Shown piece after piece: positions 25,246-34,938 of a DNA stretch of 48,670 bases (its first letter is position 1; the number at the start of each line of letters is the position of its first letter). The stretch is taken from NCBI GenBank assembly GCA_964404765.1, contig CAYOLL010000028.1:1-48670 (forward strand), read 5' to 3'. This DNA is from CAYOLL01 sp964404765 [NCBI: uncultured Gemmatimonadota bacterium] (lineage in GTDB: Bacteria > 4572-55). Below the pieces are notes generated by a model. That model was not told the DNA's origin. It saw only the letters and a program-made list of their open reading frames with translations, and made no database searches. The position numbers and the translations under genes are program-made.

Positions 25246-26219
25246 TGACGATTTATTTGAATCAAGCGCTGTTTGTCGAGCGCGAAAAAAATCGTCTCGA
25301 TCTGGAGATGGCCTATTTTCCGAAGGGCGCCTTCCTCAAAGAAGTTGTGATGGGCTATGACGGCCTTGCTGCCGACATTGCCTGGCTAAAAGCCATTCAA
25401 TATTACGGCAAGCACCGTATTGGCGATAATGTTTTTGTCTGGTTGGAGCATATCTTCAATATTATTACAGATCTCGATCCGGCTTTTGTTAATGCCTATA
25501 TTTTTGGGGCGCTGGTGATTTCCGAAGACGCCGGCCAACCGGAGATTGGATTAAAGCTTCTGAAAAAAGGAATGGCAAATAATCCGGACACATGGCAGCT
25601 ATACTTTGAAGCGGGATTTCTTTATTATTTGATTTTGCGGGATTATGATATGGCCGTTTTATATTTCGAGCTGGCCGAAAAAGCGCCTGGCGCTGATCCA
25701 TTGAAAATGAAGCAGTGGCAAGGCTTTGCGGCTAAAAAAAGCGCCGATTACGCTACATCATGGGAGCGCTGGAATGAGGTCTACCAAAACGCCACGGATA
25801 AATTTACAAAAGAAGTCGCCGACCGTGCCATGAAGCATCTTATTATTGATAAAAACATCGTCGCCTATCAAAATGCCGTCAGCACATTTTACAGTCAAAA
25901 TGGTCGTTTCCCAAATAGTCTTTCCGAGATTTCGCCAACCGAAACGATTTTGCAAGACCCATATAACGGTTTTTATGTGGTTGACCCGCAAACCGGCAAG
26001 GTTTATTCCTCTTATTTGACGAATTATGAACTTAGTAATCAGGTTAATCATTTAAATCATTTAACAAACAAATACCGAAATGAGCACGGTTATTATCCCG
26101 AATCGCTGCAAAAATTGGTTGACGAAAAATACATCGGGTCGCTATCCAATAAATTATACGGCACTTCTTATTTATATAATACGACAACGGGCAAAGTTGA
26201 GGCAATTCCTTTAAAATAG
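25191..26219 (+). CDS. Membrane-anchored TPR-like protein with pseudopilin-like C-terminus
   Basis: The protein has 342 residues: an N-terminal membrane anchor (FYWLTISGLIFSGALTIYL), a conserved MGYDGLAADIAWLKAIQYYG block, TPR-like helices (about 80-200) and a C-terminal part. The C-terminal part twice resembles the tail of type II secretion pseudopilins (DPYNGFYVVDPQTGKVYS; HGYYPESLQKLVDEKYIGSL). I recognise no named family. It follows the ABC exporter pair in the same direction, 229 bp away, and may serve envelope transport. No lipobox is seen. Confidence 0.7.
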   Translation: MRKQFYWLTISGLIFSGALTIYLNQALFVEREKNRLDLEMAYFPKGAFLKEVVMGYDGLAADIAWLKAIQYYGKHRIGDNVFVWLEHIFNIITDLDPAFVNAYIFGALVISEDAGQPEIGLKLLKKGMANNPDTWQLYFEAGFLYYLILRDYDMAVLYFELAEKAPGADPLKMKQWQGFAAKKSADYATSWERWNEVYQNATDKFTKEVADRAMKHLIIDKNIVAYQNAVSTFYSQNGRFPNSLSEISPTETILQDPYNGFYVVDPQTGKVYSSYLTNYELSNQVNHLNHLTNKYRNEHGYYPESLQKLVDEKYIGSLSNKLYGTSYLYNTTTGKVEAIPLK

Positions 26220-26231
26220 AGGGCTCATGGA

Positions 26232-26356
26232 ACAAGTTTGTGGAAACCGACCTGTCATTCCCGCATGTTTTTAGCGGGAATCCAGTTGCGACGGGGGTTT
26301 TGGATGCCCGATAGAAGCATTCGGGCATGACAGTTCTCTCATTTCCACAAACTTGT
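26232..26356. mobile_element. MITE-like inverted-repeat element
   Basis: This 125-bp element is bounded by a perfect 15-bp terminal inverted repeat, ACAAGTTTGTGGAAA (26232-26246) and its complement (26342-26356). Inside are CTGTCATTCCCGC, a CCCGC/GCGGG hairpin and an ATGCCCGA/TCGGGCAT hairpin. TGTCATTCCCGC-type units are common dispersed repeats in many bacteria. A similar unit start, TGTCATGCCGGAATG, lies at the window's right edge (48656-48670). It has no coding capacity. Confidence 0.65.
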
Positions 26357-26445
26357 ACGAAGAGCCAAATAGAGTTACGCAAAGAAAAGAAAACTCCGTG
26401 TGACTCTGCGATAAACTTTGTGAGCTTTGCGGTTAAGATCCTCAA

Positions 26446-27156
26446 CTAATTTGGCGGATCTGGCGGTTCGCCCAGCTTAACCGGAGCCTTCTCGCCGCTG
26501 TCGCTGCCGCCGCTCAAGCCAAAAGCCACTGCTCCACCCACCACCAACGACCCCAACAAATACCAAATCCAGCGTTTGCCCGAACCCTGCTGCAGCGTCA
26601 CATCTAACCGGTTAATCGTCGACGGCTCAATATAGATCGATTTTTGCATGGCCGCAAAGCCGGATTTTTTAAAGATAAAAATATGCAGACCCGGCTCAAT
26701 GCTGGGCGCAATATGCGGTGTGCGACCGATCAGCACATCATCCATATAAATGTCGGCGTCTTCCGGTTCGGAAGCGATGCGCAACGAGTTCAACATCTCT
26801 TTTTTGACTTTGGAAAACAACGTCCGCAGCAACGGATCATCAATTTCCGGCACAAAATTCGGCTGGTGCGACAATACATTGCGCAGAGCGTCTTCGGCCG
26901 ACAACCACTCATTTAGATAAAAATGGCAGTAAACCAGATAGGTATAGGCCCGGCTCAACTCCGATACCGTCGCGCCCTTCATGGTGACGACGCGGTTCAG
27001 GCGTTCCACGGCGCGGGCATAATCCTTAGCCTGATAGGCGCTGATGCCGGCGGAAAGCTCGCTGCTTTGGGCTGCGGCCGGCTGGGCCGTTATCGCCAGC
27101 AAAAACGCGGCCAGGGTCAGCCAGATGATTCGGGCACGGAAGCATTTTTTATTCAC
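26446..27156 (-). CDS. PEGA-domain exported protein
   Basis: The protein has 236 residues and starts at a GTG with AAAGGAAT upstream. A signal peptide (about 1-29, ending QPAAAQ) is followed by TPR-like helices (LSAGISAYQAKDYARAVERL) and then a PEGA domain (LRIASEPEDADIYMDDVLIG, RTPH, PGLHIFIFKKSGF). A transmembrane segment near the C-terminus (WIWYLLGSLVVGGAVAFGLS) and a Gly/Ser/Pro tail end the protein. PEGA domains bind or organise cell-wall material outside the membrane. The exact role is unknown. Confidence 0.8.
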   Translation of the reverse strand: MNKKCFRARIIWLTLAAFLLAITAQPAAAQSSELSAGISAYQAKDYARAVERLNRVVTMKGATVSELSRAYTYLVYCHFYLNEWLSAEDALRNVLSHQPNFVPEIDDPLLRTLFSKVKKEMLNSLRIASEPEDADIYMDDVLIGRTPHIAPSIEPGLHIFIFKKSGFAAMQKSIYIEPSTINRLDVTLQQGSGKRWIWYLLGSLVVGGAVAFGLSGGSDSGEKAPVKLGEPPDPPN

Positions 27157-27179
27157 GGTATTCCTTTCCAGAAAACAGT

Positions 27180-27965
27180 TTACAGCTCGTTGATTTGTTC
27201 AATCGTTAAACCCGTAACTTGAGAAATCTGCGCGTTTGTCAGCAACCCCAACTTTAGCATGTTCCGGGCAATTTCTTTTCGTTCTTCTTCCTTGCTTTTG
27301 CTAACTTGCTCTTCCACTGTTTCTTTTCGCGCCGCCTCTTCCTTCATCTTGGCCCGGTCCTGCGGGGTGACCCGGCTATCTTCTATGCAGTCAAAAACCT
27401 TCCGGATGGCCGGATTTGTGTATTGTGTTTCATCCACTTCTTCATCCAGGGTATCGTCAATCGCTTGCAACCATTCCCGGTAGGCGACGGGCGTTTCCGC
27501 ATTCACGTATTTTGGACAGATATAGATGATTTTGTGCGAAATCTCTTTAAGGGAACGACCTTTCAAGTCTTTCGGATCAAAATCAACAGTGGCAATATCT
27601 ACTTGATGTTTGTCGCCGGACGTTAAAACGACCAGCGTATAAACCTTGATATCCGACCGATACGTTTTCGTGCGAGCGGTTAGCTCCAGCATCGCGGCGC
27701 AATGATAATACAGAAACCGGTCATAATGATCGGTTAAGCGATCCTGCTGAATATCCACAACGATCCGATTCTTCGTATCTTCCGCAAACAGATCAAAGCG
27801 AGAATCTACCGGCCCAATTGACGGACGGAAGGATTTTTCCATCTCGACTTTTGTGATCTCGATATTGACGCCGAGAAAGTCTTTGACGAAGGCTGTGAAG
27901 ATTTCCGGATCTCCAAAGGCTTTCTTGAAAATGACATCATATCGTAATGGGGCAACGTGTATCAT
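27180..27965 (-). CDS. Rpn-family PD-(D/E)XK nuclease / transposase-like protein
   Basis: The protein has 261 residues. The ATG at 27965 is preceded by GGAGG; a GTG farther upstream overlaps that site and is unlikely. The start YDVIFKKAFGDPEIFTAFVK and the core DSRFDLFAEDTKNRIVVDIQ, RFLYYHCAAML fit the Rpn/PD-(D/E)XK family transposase group (recombination-promoting nuclease). The motif reads D...VVDIQQ, with D where E is often seen. The C-terminus is a charged coiled coil (ARKETVEEQVSKSKEEERKE) ending in an HTH-like LTNAQISQVTGLTIEQI. Its function is probably in DNA recombination or defence. Confidence 0.82.
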   Translation of the reverse strand: MIHVAPLRYDVIFKKAFGDPEIFTAFVKDFLGVNIEITKVEMEKSFRPSIGPVDSRFDLFAEDTKNRIVVDIQQDRLTDHYDRFLYYHCAAMLELTARTKTYRSDIKVYTLVVLTSGDKHQVDIATVDFDPKDLKGRSLKEISHKIIYICPKYVNAETPVAYREWLQAIDDTLDEEVDETQYTNPAIRKVFDCIEDSRVTPQDRAKMKEEAARKETVEEQVSKSKEEERKEIARNMLKLGLLTNAQISQVTGLTIEQINEL

Positions 27966-27980
27966 AATTTTATCCTCCAC

Positions 27981-28020
27981 AAAAAAATAGACCTTGCAAC
28001 TGCGTGAGTCACAAGGTCTA
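27981..28020 (-). terminator. Rho-independent terminator of glnN
   Basis: Read leftward, a 9-bp perfect stem TAGACCTTG / CAAGGTCTA (28020-28012 with 27996-27988) with a 15-nt loop runs straight into seven Ts (27987-27981). It lies 56 bp after the glnN stop and 16 bp before the Rpn gene start. Confidence 0.85.
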
Positions 28021-28075
28021 ATATCAAAGATTCGCCATCAAATGTCAAGCCGCTTTATCGTCGGACTTACCAAAA

Positions 28076-30265
28076 TCAGCGCACAAACAGCATTTCATGA
28101 TACGTCGGCAAAGGCCAATAAGCATCCGGCACAACCTTTTCCAACTGATTGGCGATGGCGCGCAAGTCGTTCATAGCCGGGATCACATGGTCACGCATGT
28201 GGTAGGCCTTTTCTTTGACCGTATCGCCGCCCAACTCTTTATTCATCTTACTCAGCTTTATCACTGCGCCGCGGAGGTCGTTAATCAGCTCATTCACTTC
28301 CTTCAGCGTCTGCTTGACACCGTCGGCATCCAGACCGCAATCTTTTACGTCTTTGCAAGTCATAGCCAAATCGTTGAGGTAATGGATCGAGGCCGGCAAA
28401 ATCAACGTGCGCGCCATAGCCTCCGTCGTCTCGCCCTCGATATTGACCTTCTTGAAATATTGCTCCAGGTAGATTTCCTCACGCGAGTGCAGCTCGCGGT
28501 GATTTAAGACGTGGTATTTCTCGAACAAGGCCATGTTTTTCGGCGAGCACAGATGTTCGTAGGCATCCAGCGCCGTCCGCATATTAAGCAGGCCGCGCCG
28601 TTCAGCCTCGGTATGCCATTCCGCAGAATAGTTGTCACCGTTGAAGATGACGCGGTGGTGCTGCCGGACAACACCTTTCAAAGTTTCGTGCAGGGCGATC
28701 TCCAGCGTCTTGCCGGCCTTCATGCCCGCTTCCACCTCGGCGGTCATTTCTTCAATCGCCTCAGCCACAATCACATTTAAAACACAGTTTGGGAAGGAAA
28801 CAGACTGGCTGCTTCCAACCGCGCGAAATTCAAACTTGTTACCGGTAAAAGCAAACGGCGAGGTGCGATTGCGGTCGCCGGCGTCCCGTGGCAATGGCGG
28901 CAGAACAGGCGTGCCCAAACCGAGCAAACCCTTGCCGGCGCTGGCCTCGATACGACCTTCACCAATCTTCATGAAAATATTATCAAGCTGCTCACCCAGA
29001 AAAATGGACAGAATGGCCGGCGGCGCTTCGTTAGCGCCCAGACGGTGGTCGTTGGCGGCATTGGCCACGCTGATGCGCAGCAAATCGCTATGCTTATCGA
29101 CCGCCTTGATCACCGCGGCGCTGAAGAATAAAAACTCCATATTTTGATGCGGCGTATCGCCCGGATCCAACAGGTTACGGCCGGTATTGGTGGCCATGGA
29201 CCAGTTGTTATGCTTGCCGCTACCGTTCACGCCCTGGAATGGCTTTTCGTGTAAAATGCAGACCATACCATACTTACGGGCGGTGTTTTGCATCGTTTGC
29301 ATAATTAAATGTTGATGATCAACCGAGACATTGCAATTTTCAAAAATCGGGGCGATTTCGTATTGCCCCGGCGCAACTTCATTATGGCGGGTTTTAACCG
29401 GCACGCCCAATTCATATAACTGAAACTCCACATCGGTCATGTAGGCCAGCACGCGCTCCGGAATCGAACCAAAGTAGTGATCTTCCAGCTCTTGACCGCG
29501 CGGCGGCTTGGCCCCAAACAGTGTCCGTCCGGTAGTGACCAGATCGGGCCGGCGGAAGTAAAATTCCTCATCAACCAAAAAGTATTCCTGCTCCGCGCCA
29601 ACCGTAGCATACACTTTTTTAACATCACTATCGCCAAACAGGGACAGCGCACGAACAGCCTGCGCGCTCAACGCCTCCATTGCCCGCAGCAGCGGTGTCT
29701 TGTAGTCCAGCGCTTCGCCGGTCCACGAAGCAAAAGCCGTGGGAATACAGAGCGTGGCGCTGTGATAGTTCTTGATGATAAAAGCCGGCGAAGTCGGGTC
29801 CCAGGCCGTGTAGCCGCGGGCCTCAAAAGTGGCGCGCAAACCGCCGCTGGGAAACGACGACGCATCGGGCTCGCCCTGAATCAGGTCTTTGCCGGAAAAC
29901 TTGGCCAGCGCCCCGTTAGCATTCGGAGTAATGAAGCTCTCGTGCTTTTCGGCAGTGCTGCCGGTCAGCGGCTGAAACCAATGGGTGTAATGCGTTGCGC
30001 CGTTTTCGATGGCCCAATCCTTCATAGCCATCGCCACCGTATCGGCGATTTCCGGATCAATGGTCGCGCCTTTTTCGATAGTTCCCATAATGGATTGAAA
30101 GACCGGCTTGGGCAGCTTTTTGCGCATGACATCGATGCTAAACGTCAGGGTGCCGAAAATCTTATCGACATCGGCGGTCACCGGTTCCAGCCGGGGGATG
30201 CTTTTAAGCGACCAATTTTTGGCCGCAGCCAAGACATCATAGTGATGAGCGGAAAACTTGGACAT
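28076..30265 (-). CDS. glnN: Glutamine synthetase type III
   Basis: It makes glutamine from glutamate, ammonia and ATP. The 729-residue length and the N-terminal [20 protein letters not shown] are diagnostic of the GSIII class. Other landmarks are [57 protein letters not shown] and [20 protein letters not shown] chose the ATG at 30265 ([10 protein letters not shown]), which has AAGGAG nine bases upstream. It forms dodecamers in characterised members. It is a monocistronic unit: AT-rich leader upstream, terminator downstream. Confidence 0.95.
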   Translation of the reverse strand: MSKFSAHHYDVLAAAKNWSLKSIPRLEPVTADVDKIFGTLTFSIDVMRKKLPKPVFQSIMGTIEKGATIDPEIADTVAMAMKDWAIENGATHYTHWFQPLTGSTAEKHESFITPNANGALAKFSGKDLIQGEPDASSFPSGGLRATFEARGYTAWDPTSPAFIIKNYHSATLCIPTAFASWTGEALDYKTPLLRAMEALSAQAVRALSLFGDSDVKKVYATVGAEQEYFLVDEEFYFRRPDLVTTGRTLFGAKPPRGQELEDHYFGSIPERVLAYMTDVEFQLYELGVPVKTRHNEVAPGQYEIAPIFENCNVSVDHQHLIMQTMQNTARKYGMVCILHEKPFQGVNGSGKHNNWSMATNTGRNLLDPGDTPHQNMEFLFFSAAVIKAVDKHSDLLRISVANAANDHRLGANEAPPAILSIFLGEQLDNIFMKIGEGRIEASAGKGLLGLGTPVLPPLPRDAGDRNRTSPFAFTGNKFEFRAVGSSQSVSFPNCVLNVIVAEAIEEMTAEVEAGMKAGKTLEIALHETLKGVVRQHHRVIFNGDNYSAEWHTEAERRGLLNMRTALDAYEHLCSPKNMALFEKYHVLNHRELHSREEIYLEQYFKKVNIEGETTEAMARTLILPASIHYLNDLAMTCKDVKDCGLDADGVKQTLKEVNELINDLRGAVIKLSKMNKELGGDTVKEKAYHMRDHVIPAMNDLRAIANQLEKVVPDAYWPLPTYHEMLFVR

Positions 30266-30829
30266 AATCAAAACTCCTTGGTAATAGATGCCTCAAAAAT
30301 TAAAAACAGAACATTAATTGCAAAATTAGCTTAATAATTTAACTAATTTATACTATTTTCTTTACTAATCAAGATAAATTTTAATTTTAGCTTGACAAAA
30401 TTTGTAGAAAATAGCCAAAAATATTGCTTTTCGATAAGATTTCCGGGCCACCGCGACCTCTTAAAAAAGGCTTGCCGGAGCTATACTCGGGTCGTATTTT
30501 GTTCATGCGTACGCAATGTCATTACGTTAAGCACAAAGTGTGGGCGTCATGCTGGAAGCATCTTTTTTCAAAATTAGGACTGTGCTTGACAACTTGGTCG
30601 GGTTCTTTAACATAATGACACTGCATATTCGTTGCATGAAAAGATTTATCCGCTTAGATCCATAACGCGGTAAACCGCAACGATGTAACTCAAAACGCCG
30701 TTTTGAGTCGGTTGAGAGCCCTCAAAACGGCGTTTTGAGTTACAACATTCTCGCGCACAACGCAAATGTGGCGATGTAATTCTATAGAATCCGCGTCATC
30801 CGCGTTCTATTCTTAATTTTGGAGTTAGA
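30266..30829. other. Intergenic region between glnN and queD
   Basis: This 564-bp gap has no supported gene. 30290-30420 is very AT-rich and must hold the leftward glnN promoter, although I see no clean pair of boxes. On the plus strand TTGACA at 30591-30596 is followed 19 bases later by CATAAT, a weak promoter candidate. A strong 24-bp inverted repeat lies at 30684-30744. Confidence 0.6.
30684..30744. repeat. Perfect 24-bp inverted repeat
   Basis: The left arm 30684-30707 (TGTAACTCAAAACGCCG then TTTTGAG) is repeated exactly as its reverse complement at 30721-30744, around a 13-base loop. Each arm is also nearly palindromic around CGCCG. It resembles a REPIN or small MITE. It lies about 85 bp before queD and would form a large hairpin if transcribed. 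Confidence 0.85.
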
Positions 30830-31297
30830 ATGATTTATCGTTTAGGCGTTACATTTATGGTCGAAAACGGGCATATTTTAAGCAAACATGCCGGTAATTG
30901 CCATTTTCCACATGGCCATAGCCGCAAAATTGAGGTGATAGTTGCAGCAAATGCGCTGGATAAAAATGATATGGTCTGCGATTTTGAAGCGCTGGAAACG
31001 TTGGTGTGGAGCTACATTCAGCAATTCGATCATGCCATTTGCGTCAATACTGACGAGAAACTTGCCCCAGCGCTGAAGGAGCTCTATCCGCAACGCCTGG
31101 TGCTTTATGACCAAACAGACCCAACCACTGAAGTGATGGCCGCCCAAATATTCCGGCACATCCAAAGCCAACTGGCGGCGACGCGCGAGATCAAAAATCC
31201 CCGCACCGGCTTAACCTTTATGCTGCCGGCTACTGTCAAATTGGACCGCGTCCGTGTGTGGGAAACCGTCACCAATTGGGCGGAAGTTACGGATTAA
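30830..31297 (+). CDS. 6-pyruvoyl-tetrahydropterin synthase / QueD family
   Basis: The protein has 155 residues. GNCHFPHGHSRKIEVIV carries the catalytic Cys and the two zinc His of HGH; a third His is in the N-terminal NGHILSKHA. MVCDFEALETLVW, FDHAICVN and DPTTEVMAAQIF, with the C-terminal VRVWET, complete the pattern. Family members make carboxy-tetrahydropterin for queuosine or pyruvoyl-tetrahydropterin. No other queuosine genes are nearby, so the branch is not settled. Confidence 0.88.
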   Translation: MIYRLGVTFMVENGHILSKHAGNCHFPHGHSRKIEVIVAANALDKNDMVCDFEALETLVWSYIQQFDHAICVNTDEKLAPALKELYPQRLVLYDQTDPTTEVMAAQIFRHIQSQLAATREIKNPRTGLTFMLPATVKLDRVRVWETVTNWAEVTD

Positions 31298-31337
31298 TCA
31301 CAAATTTTAGGCTTTTTTTAAACTTGAGGACATACTA

Positions 31338-32879
31338 ATGAAGCCATCTCGCGTACTCATTATTGACTTTGGAGCGCAATACACCCAGTTGATTGCCCGG
31401 CGAATCCGGGAAGCCCGTGTCTATTGCGAAATCGTGCCCTGCTATCGGGCGGAAGAAAAAATCCGCAGCTTTGAGCCGATGGGCTTGATCTTTTCCGGCG
31501 GTCCGGCCAGCGTCTACGATCCGGGCGCGCCCCGCTTACCGGCGTATATCCTGGATCTGGGTTTGCCGATTTTGGGGATTTGCTACGGGTTACAACTCGT
31601 TGCCTTTTTAGCCGGCGGCAAAGTTCATCGCGCTTCGCGTCGCGAATACGGGCCGGCCAATATCAACGTGGATACCAACTGCCCTTTGTTTCACGGCCTC
31701 AAAGAAGAACAGCGGGTTTGGATGAGTCACGGCGATCTGGTGGACGCTTTGCCGGGCGGATATGTCTCGATTGGCCGCACGGAAAACACGGCTTTTGCCG
31801 CCATTGCCAATCTCACTAAAAGGATTTATGGCGTCCAATTTCATCCGGAAGTCGTGCATACCCGGCACGGTTCGGAGATTTTGGAAAATTTCCTGTTTAA
31901 TGTGTGCCAATGCCAGCCCAATTGGGTCATGTCATCATTTATCCAGGAAACGATTGAAAGCATTCGCGCCACTGTTGGCCATGACCAGGTCTTTCTGGGC
32001 CTGTCCGGCGGCGTGGATAGCAGCGTTGCCGCGGTTTTGTTGCACAAAGCCATTGGCGATCAGTTGACCTGCATTTTTGTTGATAACGGCTTGCTCCGTA
32101 AAAATGAAGCCGCCACCGTCGAAGAAGTATTTCGGCATCATTTTCATATCAATTTAAAATGTGTGGATGCCTCCGCCGCCTTTCTGTCCGGCCTGAGCGG
32201 CGTGACCGATCCTGAAAAGAAGCGCAAAATCATCGGCGCGGAATTTATCCGCGTTTTTGAGGCGGAAGCCAAACATATCCCCAACGTCACTTATTTGGCC
32301 CAGGGTACGCTTTACCCGGACGTTATCGAGAGCGTGTCTTTTCACGGCGGCCCGTCTCACACCATCAAGACCCATCATAACGTAGGCGGTTTACCTGAGC
32401 AAATGAAGCTAAAGCTGATCGAACCTTTTCGTGAGTTGTTCAAAGACGAAGTGCGGGAGATCGGTCGCGAATTGGGCTTGCCGGAACGCATGGTCGGCCG
32501 CCATCCTTTCCCGGGGCCGGGCTTAGCTGTGCGTGTATTGGGCGAGGTAACCGAAGAAAAACTGGAGATACTGCGCCAGGCCGACGAAATTTTCATTGAC
32601 GGCCTGCATGAATTTAATCTGTATGATAAGATTTGGCAGGCGTTTGCAGTTTTTCTACCCATCCAAACCGTTGGCGTGATGGGCGATATCCGCACGTACG
32701 AAGCGGCTATTGCGCTGCGGGCCGTAACCAGCACCGACGGGATGACGGCAGATTGGGCCAAAATTCCGGAAGATGTCCTAAGCCACATCGCCGCACGTAT
32801 TGTCAACGAAGTCAAGGGTGTCAATCGCGTTGTCTACGATATTACCTCGAAACCACCAAGTACAATCGAGTGGGAATAG
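31338..32879 (+). CDS. guaA: GMP synthase (glutamine-hydrolysing)
   Basis: It converts XMP to GMP. The class I glutaminase half carries Cys in [12 protein letters not shown] and His-Glu in [11 protein letters not shown]. The ATP pyrophosphatase half has the PP-loop [14 protein letters not shown] near residue 225, and the C-terminal dimerisation domain has [16 protein letters not shown] and ends TIEWE. The length (513) is normal. It follows queD by 40 bp. Confidence 0.96.
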   Translation: MKPSRVLIIDFGAQYTQLIARRIREARVYCEIVPCYRAEEKIRSFEPMGLIFSGGPASVYDPGAPRLPAYILDLGLPILGICYGLQLVAFLAGGKVHRASRREYGPANINVDTNCPLFHGLKEEQRVWMSHGDLVDALPGGYVSIGRTENTAFAAIANLTKRIYGVQFHPEVVHTRHGSEILENFLFNVCQCQPNWVMSSFIQETIESIRATVGHDQVFLGLSGGVDSSVAAVLLHKAIGDQLTCIFVDNGLLRKNEAATVEEVFRHHFHINLKCVDASAAFLSGLSGVTDPEKKRKIIGAEFIRVFEAEAKHIPNVTYLAQGTLYPDVIESVSFHGGPSHTIKTHHNVGGLPEQMKLKLIEPFRELFKDEVREIGRELGLPERMVGRHPFPGPGLAVRVLGEVTEEKLEILRQADEIFIDGLHEFNLYDKIWQAFAVFLPIQTVGVMGDIRTYEAAIALRAVTSTDGMTADWAKIPEDVLSHIAARIVNEVKGVNRVVYDITSKPPSTIEWE

Positions 32880-32945
32880 GTGAATAAGCTGCAGACCGTT
32901 AGACTGAAGGCTTGTGGTCTATCCACCTAAAAAGGGAATTTCCGG

Positions 32946-32974
32946 TTGACTTCAGCGCCGATAAGAGATAGATT
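32946..32974 (+). promoter_or_regulatory. Probable sigma-70-type promoter
   Basis: TTGACT (32946-32951) and TAGATT (32969-32974) are separated by 17 bases. They lie about 75 bp before the first MglA-like GTPase gene, in the 168-bp gap after guaA. Confidence 0.55.
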
Positions 32975-33047
32975 ATTTACTTGTGCGGTAGTTGTTCACG
33001 TTTTCTCCTGCACGTTCCAGACATCTGCTTAGCGCAAGGCTACTGAT

Positions 33048-34616
33048 ATGGTTCTACTCAATTACGCCGCCAAAGAAGTCAACGCCAAAGTTGTCTACTA
33101 TGGCCCGCCATTAGCCGGAAAGTCATCCAATCTCCAATATATCCATGATCGCATGCCCGCCGAGCGGCGGGGCAAAATGGTTTCACTGGCAACCGAAAAA
33201 GACCGGACTCTTTTTTTTGATCTGCTGCCCGTCGAAATTGATGAAATTGAAGGCTATAAAACACGGATTCAGCTCTATACGGTTCCCGGTCAAGTCTATT
33301 ACAACTCAACCCGCAAATTAGTCTTGACCGGCGTGGACGCAATCGTATTTGTTGCCGATTCGCAAAAAAATCGTCAGCAGGAAAATATAGAAAGCTTTCA
33401 AAATCTGCATGATAATCTCAGCGAGCATGGCCTGTCCCTGGAGCAAATCCCCTGGGTCATTCAGTATAATAAGCGTGATGTAAAAGATGTCTCCACAGTC
33501 AAAGAGCTGGATATCGCCCTTAACAGTCGCCGCGTCCCTTCTTTCCAGGTCTGCGCCTTAACCGGCGACGGCGTTCTGGAGTGCCTGAACGCCATCAGCC
33601 GCCTGGTCATCGATTACTTGCGGCAAAGCCCGGGCTTTAAAGGCTCGATCCAACAAAAAATGGCGATTTCCGGCCGCTCCTCTTTATTTTTTGACTTTAA
33701 AAAGCAGAAAAAAAATGCGCGGTCAGGCCAAAACGCTACCAATGCCAAGTTAAGCCGATACAACCAATCCGAACTTCCCAACGAAATCGCCGGTGTCGCC
33801 GGCAACCATTCTGCGCCAAACGAAGCCGCCGGCAACACCCCGCGTAACCCGTTTGAAGACATCCACCTCTATAAAGCAACCCCGTACCCGGACACGCTTC
33901 AACTGGAAATTCAGACTGAAAACGTAGAACTGCCGGATTTAAATGATATCACAATCCCCACCACAACAACAACGGTTCTGCCAAGAATTGATCTGAACCT
34001 GCCGCTAACCGATTATCTGCCATCTATTCAAGCAGAACCTCTTGTCGAAACCGTAGAGCCGCCGCTGAAAAAAATCGGACCGCCAAAAACCGAACCCAAA
34101 GGCATTGAAATCATCCTGCCCATCGCTGAAGCCCCCCCAGACGAGCATTTACCGGAATTTCTTAAAACATTTGATGATACTGTTACTAAATCCAAAAAAG
34201 AATTTGATCAAAAAGAGCAAGCAGTATCCGAACTACTGGTTGGACTGGAAAAATTTGACCTTAATAGCGACAGCATGGCCTATGTATTCAGCATACTTCA
34301 GGCCATGTCGCAGATGTTGCGAGCGCAGCCGGATCAACAGGGCGGCTTGATGGATCTCATGCGGGATTATTTGGATTTGCAGAGCAAAAGTCGGCTGGAC
34401 GGGGCCGACCAGGCTGTTTGTGAAGCCATTGTCCGGCTGGAAAAATATGACTTAAACTGGCACGATCTCTTATTGATCGCTAACAAACTGCTTGTTGCCA
34501 CGATTGACCGGAAAGTGACAGAGCGATTAGCGCAGTTTCGCGTGCGCTTCGATCCGACAAGCGGTCAAATTTTTTATGTCCGGGTGGAAGACGAACACGA
34601 CGATGATCCAAAATAA
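33048..34616 (+). CDS. MglA-like GTPase with long C-terminal extension
   Basis: Residues 1-190 form an MglA-family small GTPase: P-loop GPPLAGKSSN, switch region SLATEKDRTLFFDLLPVEI, G3 LYTVPGQVYYN, and G4 YNKRD. MglA proteins set the leading pole for type IV pili and gliding. Residues 195-522 are an addition. They comprise a basic Ser/Asn linker (about 205-260), an acidic Pro/Thr-rich stretch (300-370) and two similar helical blocks (VSELLVGLEKFDLNSDSMAY; CEAIVRLEKYDLNWHDLLLI). I cannot name the extension. A shorter MglA-like protein is encoded at 34939, after the tRNA. Confidence 0.85.
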   Translation: MVLLNYAAKEVNAKVVYYGPPLAGKSSNLQYIHDRMPAERRGKMVSLATEKDRTLFFDLLPVEIDEIEGYKTRIQLYTVPGQVYYNSTRKLVLTGVDAIVFVADSQKNRQQENIESFQNLHDNLSEHGLSLEQIPWVIQYNKRDVKDVSTVKELDIALNSRRVPSFQVCALTGDGVLECLNAISRLVIDYLRQSPGFKGSIQQKMAISGRSSLFFDFKKQKKNARSGQNATNAKLSRYNQSELPNEIAGVAGNHSAPNEAAGNTPRNPFEDIHLYKATPYPDTLQLEIQTENVELPDLNDITIPTTTTTVLPRIDLNLPLTDYLPSIQAEPLVETVEPPLKKIGPPKTEPKGIEIILPIAEAPPDEHLPEFLKTFDDTVTKSKKEFDQKEQAVSELLVGLEKFDLNSDSMAYVFSILQAMSQMLRAQPDQQGGLMDLMRDYLDLQSKSRLDGADQAVCEAIVRLEKYDLNWHDLLLIANKLLVATIDRKVTERLAQFRVRFDPTSGQIFYVRVEDEHDDDPK

Positions 34617-34654
34617 AAAATGCGGACTGAGGCTTGTGAGTCCTCAATCCGCAT
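34615..34654 (-). terminator. Terminator downstream of tRNA-Ala
   Basis: ATGCGGACTGAGG and CCTCAATCCGCAT form a 13-bp stem with one C-A mismatch. Read leftward it runs into six Ts (34620-34615), 23 bases after the tRNA 3' end. On the plus strand, where it follows the GTPase stop, there is no T-run. Confidence 0.75.
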
Positions 34655-34676
34655 TCAGAAATCTAAACTTCATAAG

Positions 34677-34752
34677 TGGTGGAGCCGATCGGGATCGAAC
34701 CGACGACCTCATGACTGCCAGTCATGCGCTCTCCCAACTGAGCTACGGCCCC
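34677..34752 (-). tRNA. tRNA-Ala (anticodon GGC)
   Basis: The cloverleaf is complete on the minus strand. The acceptor stem GGGGCCG pairs with CGGCTCC (one G-T pair), and the D arm is AGCTCAGTTGGGAGAGC. The anticodon arm CATGA-CTGGCAG-TCATG has GGC at positions 34-36, and the T arm is GTCGGTTCGATCCCGAT. The discriminator A and CCA are encoded (34680-34677). It reads GCC and GCU. Confidence 0.97.
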
Positions 34753-34857
34753 ACTTGAAATAACGTAAGAGATGATTAAGTTAAATTTTTTAATCAAAAA
34801 GTCAAGAAGATTTGCACAAATTGTCTAAAAGCAAAGTCTTATTCTATCGAAATGCTG

Positions 34858-34886
34858 TTGTCAATTTGCAAAAACTTTGTTATAAT
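34858..34886 (+). promoter_or_regulatory. Sigma-70-type promoter of the second MglA-like gene
   Basis: TTGTCA (34858-34863), 17 bases, then a perfect TATAAT (34881-34886). Transcription would begin near 34893, which rules out upstream in-frame ATGs and supports the GTG start at 34939. Confidence 0.85.
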
Positions 34887-34938
34887 TTGGCCGACTACAG
34901 GCCTATTCAACTCTAATCTACGGTTATGCGGTGATTTT

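Noticed and set aside
34576-34758. A 60-codon frame ending in RDRTDDLMTASHALSQLSYGP
   Set aside because: This is the well-known false protein read antisense across a tRNA gene; the tRNA-Ala explains it.
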